Assembly (NCBI GenBank): GCA_023253615.1
Contig: JALRFZ010000372.1
Span: 1-10,790 of the forward strand
Source: Verrucomicrobiales bacterium
Lineage (GTDB): Bacteria; Verrucomicrobiota; Verrucomicrobiia; Verrucomicrobiales; DEV007
DNA: 10,790 nucleotides
Direction of reading: 5' to 3'
The position numbers and the translations under genes are program-made. Below are positions 7,865 to 10,790 of this stretch, in pieces (the first letter of the stretch is position 1; every line of letters starts with the position of its first letter). The notes under the pieces are model-generated. The model searched no databases, had not been told where the DNA came from, and saw only the letters and a list, made by a program, of their open reading frames with translations.

Positions 7865-8006
7865 GCGGGGATCGGGGGGCGGATCAGGTTAGCGGGTGAG
7901 GGGGGCGGCGCAAGTCCCGCTTCCCGTGGGCGTGGCAGTTATCTTCGCACAGGGGGTGGGACATCCGCGGCCCCTCCGGTGTCTTTTCCGGAAAAAAGGA
8001 TCGGCG

Positions 8007-8558
8007 TCACTGCGGCAAACGCCAATCGACCGTCACCTCGAGACTCTGGTTGAAGCGGTTCCGGTATTTCACGAGGCCGTGCCGGGCACCGTATTCGTGG
8101 ACCATCTTCGTCACCTTCACGTCGAAACAGCAATATTCGGCGATGGCCATGATCTTGCCCTCCTGCCACCATTTGATCGCATCGGTGCCGACCGCGGTCT
8201 TGCTCTCCCCGAGGGTCTCGCCCGCGACCGCGTCGAGCTTGGGACGATGTTGCAGCACTTTTTCGAGATCCACCATCAGGTCGAGATTATGGGTGTGCTC
8301 GCGCAGATCGAGCACGGTGTATCCCATCAGCACCTCGTAGTCGAAATAGAGGTGGTTGAATCCGATGACGAGGTCGGCCGCGCAGAGTTCGTCGATCAAG
8401 GCCTGCACGTTCGACTCGTCGTAGATCATGTAGCGGTTCAGCGCCGTGCTGAAGGTGACCCCGACCGACATCTTCATGTCCGCCTTGCGATCCCAGCCCC
8501 CCACGTCGTTGGCGGAGCGCTGGGTCTCGAGGTCGAAATAGACGAAATTCTCGGCCAT
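8007..8558 (-). CDS. DEDDy-type RNase H-fold 3'-5' exonuclease (YprB-like domain)
   Basis: A 183-residue, single-domain predicted exonuclease. The four acidic residues of the DEDD superfamily are visible: D9 and E11 in VYFDLET, D73 in GFNHLYFD, and D146 in YCCFDVKVT. Y142 lies four residues before D146, giving the DEDDy pattern. The GFNHLYFD and DLM...LEKVL stretches resemble the YprB-like ribonuclease H family, whose members are predicted 3'-5' exonucleases on RNA or DNA; the substrate is not known from sequence. The ATG at 8558 is chosen because motif I then lies at the normal distance from the N-terminus; the open frame farther upstream runs into the GH57 gene. The start is 13 bases after the GH57 stop, so the two are probably cotranscribed and may be coupled. 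No strong ribosome-binding site is present. A structural role in a larger helicase-nuclease system is possible, but no helicase gene lies nearby. Confidence 0.85.
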   Translation of the reverse strand: MAENFVYFDLETQRSANDVGGWDRKADMKMSVGVTFSTALNRYMIYDESNVQALIDELCAADLVIGFNHLYFDYEVLMGYTVLDLREHTHNLDLMVDLEKVLQHRPKLDAVAGETLGESKTAVGTDAIKWWQEGKIMAIAEYCCFDVKVTKMVHEYGARHGLVKYRNRFNQSLEVTVDWRLPQ

Positions 8559-8571
8559 GGTCCCCGGCGGA

Positions 8572-10131
8572 TCAGGCGTAGGGTTCGTAGAGATTCCACG
8601 GCAGGTCGGAGTAGACCGGATCCGCTTCCTCGATCTGCGAGAGAAGATCCCCTCCCGCATCCGCCCGCGCCGAGACCGCCCGGACCTGGTCGAACCGTTC
8701 GAGATGCTCCCGGGTGCGGCGCTCGGCGTAGCCGCGCGAAGGCTCGTTCTTCATCAGGAAGGCCCAGTCGCTCGATTGCGCGAGGAGGAGTTCTTTCGTC
8801 ATCAGTTCGATGCAGCGCTGCCGGTGCGTCGCGGCTCCCTCGGGCATGCCGGTGCGGTCGTCTTCGTAGAGCTTCACGAAACGGGCGAGCTGCTCGGCGC
8901 GCTTCTGGATCTCCTCGTTGGTCCAGTTGTTTTCCTCGCTCGTCCACGTCTCGAAGTAGCCGCCCTCTCCCCACGACGAGGAAACGGGCGCGGCGGCAGG
9001 GAATTCGAGCCCCTGGCCTGAGGCGAGATGCAGCCCCGGGGTGGTGAATGCGAAATCACTGCGCTGCGCCGCCTTGCGGAAGAGGCGCTCGAGGAATTCC
9101 GTGCCCTCGTACCACCAGTGGCCGAAGAGGTCCGCATCAAAGGCGCAGACGACGAGAGGATTTTCCACCCCTTCCGCTTCGAGAGCGGCGAGCTGGGCGC
9201 CCCGGCTGGCGATGAAGCGCACCGAATGCTCCTCGAGGGCGCGGGAGGCGAGCTCGGGGTCGTAGACGAGGCTCTCATCTTCCTCGCGTGCGATCCGGTA
9301 ATACTTGATCCCCGTGAACTGGCGCTGACCGCTCTCCCCGAGGTATTCCCGGAGGTATTCGATCGGTGCCTCCAAGCCGATGTCGCGGAAGAAATCACGG
9401 TATCGCCCGTCGCCGGGGAAACCTTCATCGGCATTCCAGATCTCGCTGCTGGACGCCTGATCGCGGCCGAAGACGACGAGCCCCTCGGCGGTCACGCCGG
9501 GCGTGAAGGGAAATGCCTCGCTCGCCTGGGGGGCGGTCGTCAGGCCATGCTCCTCGACGAGGGTCCAATCGATGCCCTCGCGTTTCAGAATCTGGCCGAT
9601 TGCCGGGGCATAGGCGCATTCGGGCAGCCAGAAGCCCCGCGGCATGCGGCCGAAGCATTGCACATACTGGCGGATGCCGAGGCGCACCTGGGCCTGCACC
9701 GATTCCGGCACGCGCATCAGCAGCGGGAGCAGGCCGTGCGTTGCCGCGCTGGCGGTGAGTTCGACATGTCCGCTGTCGCGCAGGTCCGCGTAAGCGCGGA
9801 CGAGGTCGCATTGACACTCGTCGACATAGAGCGATCGCAGCCGGTGGAGACTCGCCTCGTAGCGGACCGCGAGATCGCGTTTGCCGGTGATGTCGCCGCG
9901 CTCGACTTCGTCGCGACAGAGCCGGAGGGTGCGGTCGAGATAGGCGATGGTGCGGCGCCGCAGCACCCGGTCGCGCCACATCGCGAGCAGGGTGGGGGAA
10001 AGATCGACGGTCAGGCGGAAGGGCACGCCTTCTCCGCGCAGACGGAAGAGCATTTCGAGCAGCGGCAGATGCGTCTCGACCACGGTGCTGTGCAGCCAAT
10101 CCTCCTCGAGGCAATGCGGCAGCTCGGGCGA
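8572..10131 (-). CDS. GH57 1,4-alpha-glucan branching enzyme (DUF1957 family), 5' end missing at a junction
   Basis: Makes alpha-1,6 branches in glycogen-like alpha-glucan. About 519 residues of recognisable protein are present, from PELPHCLEEDWL to the stop at 8572. Visible features are the early TVDLSPTLL stretch, FWLPECAY with the presumed nucleophile Glu (codon 9619-9621), CAFDADLFGHWW with the presumed acid/base Asp (codon 9136-9138), and SSWGEGGYFETW. The C-terminal helical DUF1957 region carries the ELLLAQSSDWAF and HLERF stretches typical of the family. The family normally begins about 15-20 residues earlier with a GYF-LVLHAHLPFVR-type segment that holds the first conserved His motif. 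That segment is absent: upstream of about 10131 the frame enters the antisense of an aldehyde dehydrogenase. The frame stays open to a GTG at 10404 by chance, and a GTG at 10143 could nominally start translation, but neither restores the family N-terminus. As it stands the product is probably inactive. Confidence 0.93.
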   Translation of the reverse strand, partial: SPELPHCLEEDWLHSTVVETHLPLLEMLFRLRGEGVPFRLTVDLSPTLLAMWRDRVLRRRTIAYLDRTLRLCRDEVERGDITGKRDLAVRYEASLHRLRSLYVDECQCDLVRAYADLRDSGHVELTASAATHGLLPLLMRVPESVQAQVRLGIRQYVQCFGRMPRGFWLPECAYAPAIGQILKREGIDWTLVEEHGLTTAPQASEAFPFTPGVTAEGLVVFGRDQASSSEIWNADEGFPGDGRYRDFFRDIGLEAPIEYLREYLGESGQRQFTGIKYYRIAREEDESLVYDPELASRALEEHSVRFIASRGAQLAALEAEGVENPLVVCAFDADLFGHWWYEGTEFLERLFRKAAQRSDFAFTTPGLHLASGQGLEFPAAAPVSSSWGEGGYFETWTSEENNWTNEEIQKRAEQLARFVKLYEDDRTGMPEGAATHRQRCIELMTKELLLAQSSDWAFLMKNEPSRGYAERRTREHLERFDQVRAVSARADAGGDLLSQIEEADPVYSDLPWNLYEPYA

Positions 10132-10138
10132 GACGATG
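10121..10138. other. Head-to-head junction of two 5'-truncated genes (probable chimeric join)
   Basis: Reading leftward on the - strand, GH57 homology ends at the SPE of its N-terminal region (codons 10123-10131). Reading rightward on the + strand, aldehyde dehydrogenase homology begins at SSGET (codons 10121-10135). The two homologies overlap or abut within about ten bases, leaving no room for either gene's start codon, ribosome-binding site or promoter. Codon choice changes here as well. A misassembly or a short-homology recombination event would leave this pattern. Confidence 0.75.
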
Positions 10139-10790
10139 TCCACGCTCGACCCGGGCACGGGCGAGCCGGTCGCGGAGGTCTGCGTGCTCGGAGCGGCCGA
10201 CGTCGACAGGGCCGTGAAGGCCGCGGCGGAGGCGTTCCGGACGTCGGGCTGGGCCACGATGACGCCGAACGAGCGCGGCGCGAAGCTGCAACGGCTCGCC
10301 GATGCGGTCGAGAAGCACAAGAAGGTCATCGGGCAGATCGAGTCGCTCGATGCCGGCAAGATCCTCTCCCAGGCCGAGGGGGACGTCCAGAACTTCATCG
10401 ACACGCTTCGTTACTTCACCGACATGGCCCAGCACGTGCAGCGGCGAAACGTCCTCGCCGTCGCCGGCCACGAGGCCTGGACGGTGCGGCACCCGTGGGG
10501 GCCGTGTGGCTTCATCTTCCCGTGGAACTTCCCCTTCCTGCTGATCGGCTGGGGCGTGTCGCCGGCGCTCGCCGCGGGCAATACGGTCGTGATCAAGCCG
10601 GCCGAGGACACGCCGCTCTCGGCGATCTACCTCGCGCGGCTCGCCCGTGAGGTCGGGATTCCGGACGGCGTGGTCAACGTCATCCCGGGCACGGGTGCGG
10701 GGGCCGGGGCCGCGCTCTCCGCCCATCCGGGCATCCGTCGGATGAGCTTCACGGGCTCGCCCGAGGTCGGGCGGCTCGTCGGTGAGGCGT
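10136..10790 (+). CDS. Aldehyde dehydrogenase (NAD(P)+-dependent), truncated at both ends
   Basis: Oxidises an aldehyde to the acid with NAD(P)+; the substrate cannot be assigned. Homology can be followed from about 10124 (SGETMSTLDPGTGEPVAEV, matching the family's SGxT-x-NPATGE region) to the window end at FTGSPEVGRLVGEA, about 220 residues of a normal ~490. Visible motifs are ESLDAGK, the LRYF helix, GPCGFIFPWNFP with the oxyanion-hole Asn (codon 10526-10528), PALAAGNTVVIKPAE with the cofactor-binding Lys, GVVNVIPGTG, and FTGSPEVG of the Rossmann fold. The catalytic Glu and Cys lie beyond the window. An in-frame ATG exists at 10136, but the protein would lack about 30-40 N-terminal residues that the family has, so this is not a natural start. 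All 7 Lys codons are AAG and all 12 Glu codons are GAG, unlike the genes to the left. It joins the GH57 gene head to head. Confidence 0.93.
   Translation, partial: MSTLDPGTGEPVAEVCVLGAADVDRAVKAAAEAFRTSGWATMTPNERGAKLQRLADAVEKHKKVIGQIESLDAGKILSQAEGDVQNFIDTLRYFTDMAQHVQRRNVLAVAGHEAWTVRHPWGPCGFIFPWNFPFLLIGWGVSPALAAGNTVVIKPAEDTPLSAIYLARLAREVGIPDGVVNVIPGTGAGAGAALSAHPGIRRMSFTGSPEVGRLVGEA

Noticed and set aside
7865..7920. Possible sigma-70-like promoter upstream of the phosphoesterase (TTGCGC, 16 bases, TAACCT on the - strand)
   Set aside because: The -10 element matches the consensus at only three of six positions, which is too weak in GC-rich sequence to claim.
7971..8000. Short TCCGG/CCGGA hairpin near an A-run after the exonuclease gene
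   Set aside because: The stem is only 5 bp, and on the exonuclease's strand the T-run comes before the stem, not after it, so it does not fit an intrinsic terminator for that gene.
7878..8576. Shared 11-mer GGCGGATCAGG upstream of both the phosphoesterase start (7878-7888) and the exonuclease start (8566-8576)
   Set aside because: An 11-base match is expected several times by chance in 10 kb of GC-rich DNA. The distance to each start codon differs (13 against 7 bases), and one copy overlaps the GH57 stop.
10132..10404. N-terminal extension of the GH57 frame to GTG 10404
   Set aside because: It is the antisense translation of the aldehyde dehydrogenase gene and does not resemble the N-terminus of any GH57 protein, so it is not a real fusion domain.
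9028..10650. Open frame of 540 codons on the + strand opposite GH57 that continues past the junction
   Set aside because: It is antisense to GH57 on one side and out of frame with the aldehyde dehydrogenase on the other, and it has no domain signature.

Overview
The window is a high-GC bacterial segment. The mix of genes (a DAP-type murein recycling ligase, a DUF2207-like membrane protein, a secreted sulfatase, a GH57/DUF1957 glucan branching enzyme) suggests the Planctomycetota-Verrucomicrobiota (PVC) superphylum, perhaps Verrucomicrobiota. This is inference from gene content, not a phylogenetic placement. No rRNA, tRNA, CRISPR array, insertion sequence or phage gene is visible.

Layout. On the + strand, positions 1-1236 hold the 3' nine-tenths of mpl. 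A DUF2207-like exported membrane protein follows 49 bases later (1286-2144), with its reading frame broken near 1752. The 279 bases from 2145 to 2423 hold one good terminator hairpin (2225-2247) and no gene I can support. A 96-residue secreted lysine-rich protein follows (2424-2714). It converges on five genes on the - strand. In transcription order these are a GH57 branching enzyme (5' end missing), a DEDDy-type RNase H-fold exonuclease, an Mre11/SbcD/YhaO-like phosphoesterase, an SbcC/Rad50/YhaN-like ATPase, and a sulfatase. From about 10124 to the end the + strand encodes the front part of an aldehyde dehydrogenase, without its first ~30-40 residues and running off the window.

How the genes relate. 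The phosphoesterase and the ATPase overlap by four bases (ATGA) and should form one nuclease-ATPase complex. The exonuclease upstream may belong to the same DNA-processing unit, but a 142-base gap separates it, and it is closer (13 bases) to the glycogen-branching gene. The sulfatase is probably a separate unit: 93 bases and a perfect 9-bp inverted repeat lie between it and the ATPase gene.

The most important oddity is near 10124-10138. Two unrelated, divergently oriented genes meet head to head there, each without its N-terminus and with no intergenic DNA between them. Codon choice also changes at this point. A chimeric assembly join is the simplest reading, and a real rearrangement is the alternative. 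I saw no convincing new multi-gene system. The best biological leads are the Rad50-like ATPase with a beta-rich insert in place of a zinc hook, its neighbouring nucleases, and the lysine-rich secreted protein.
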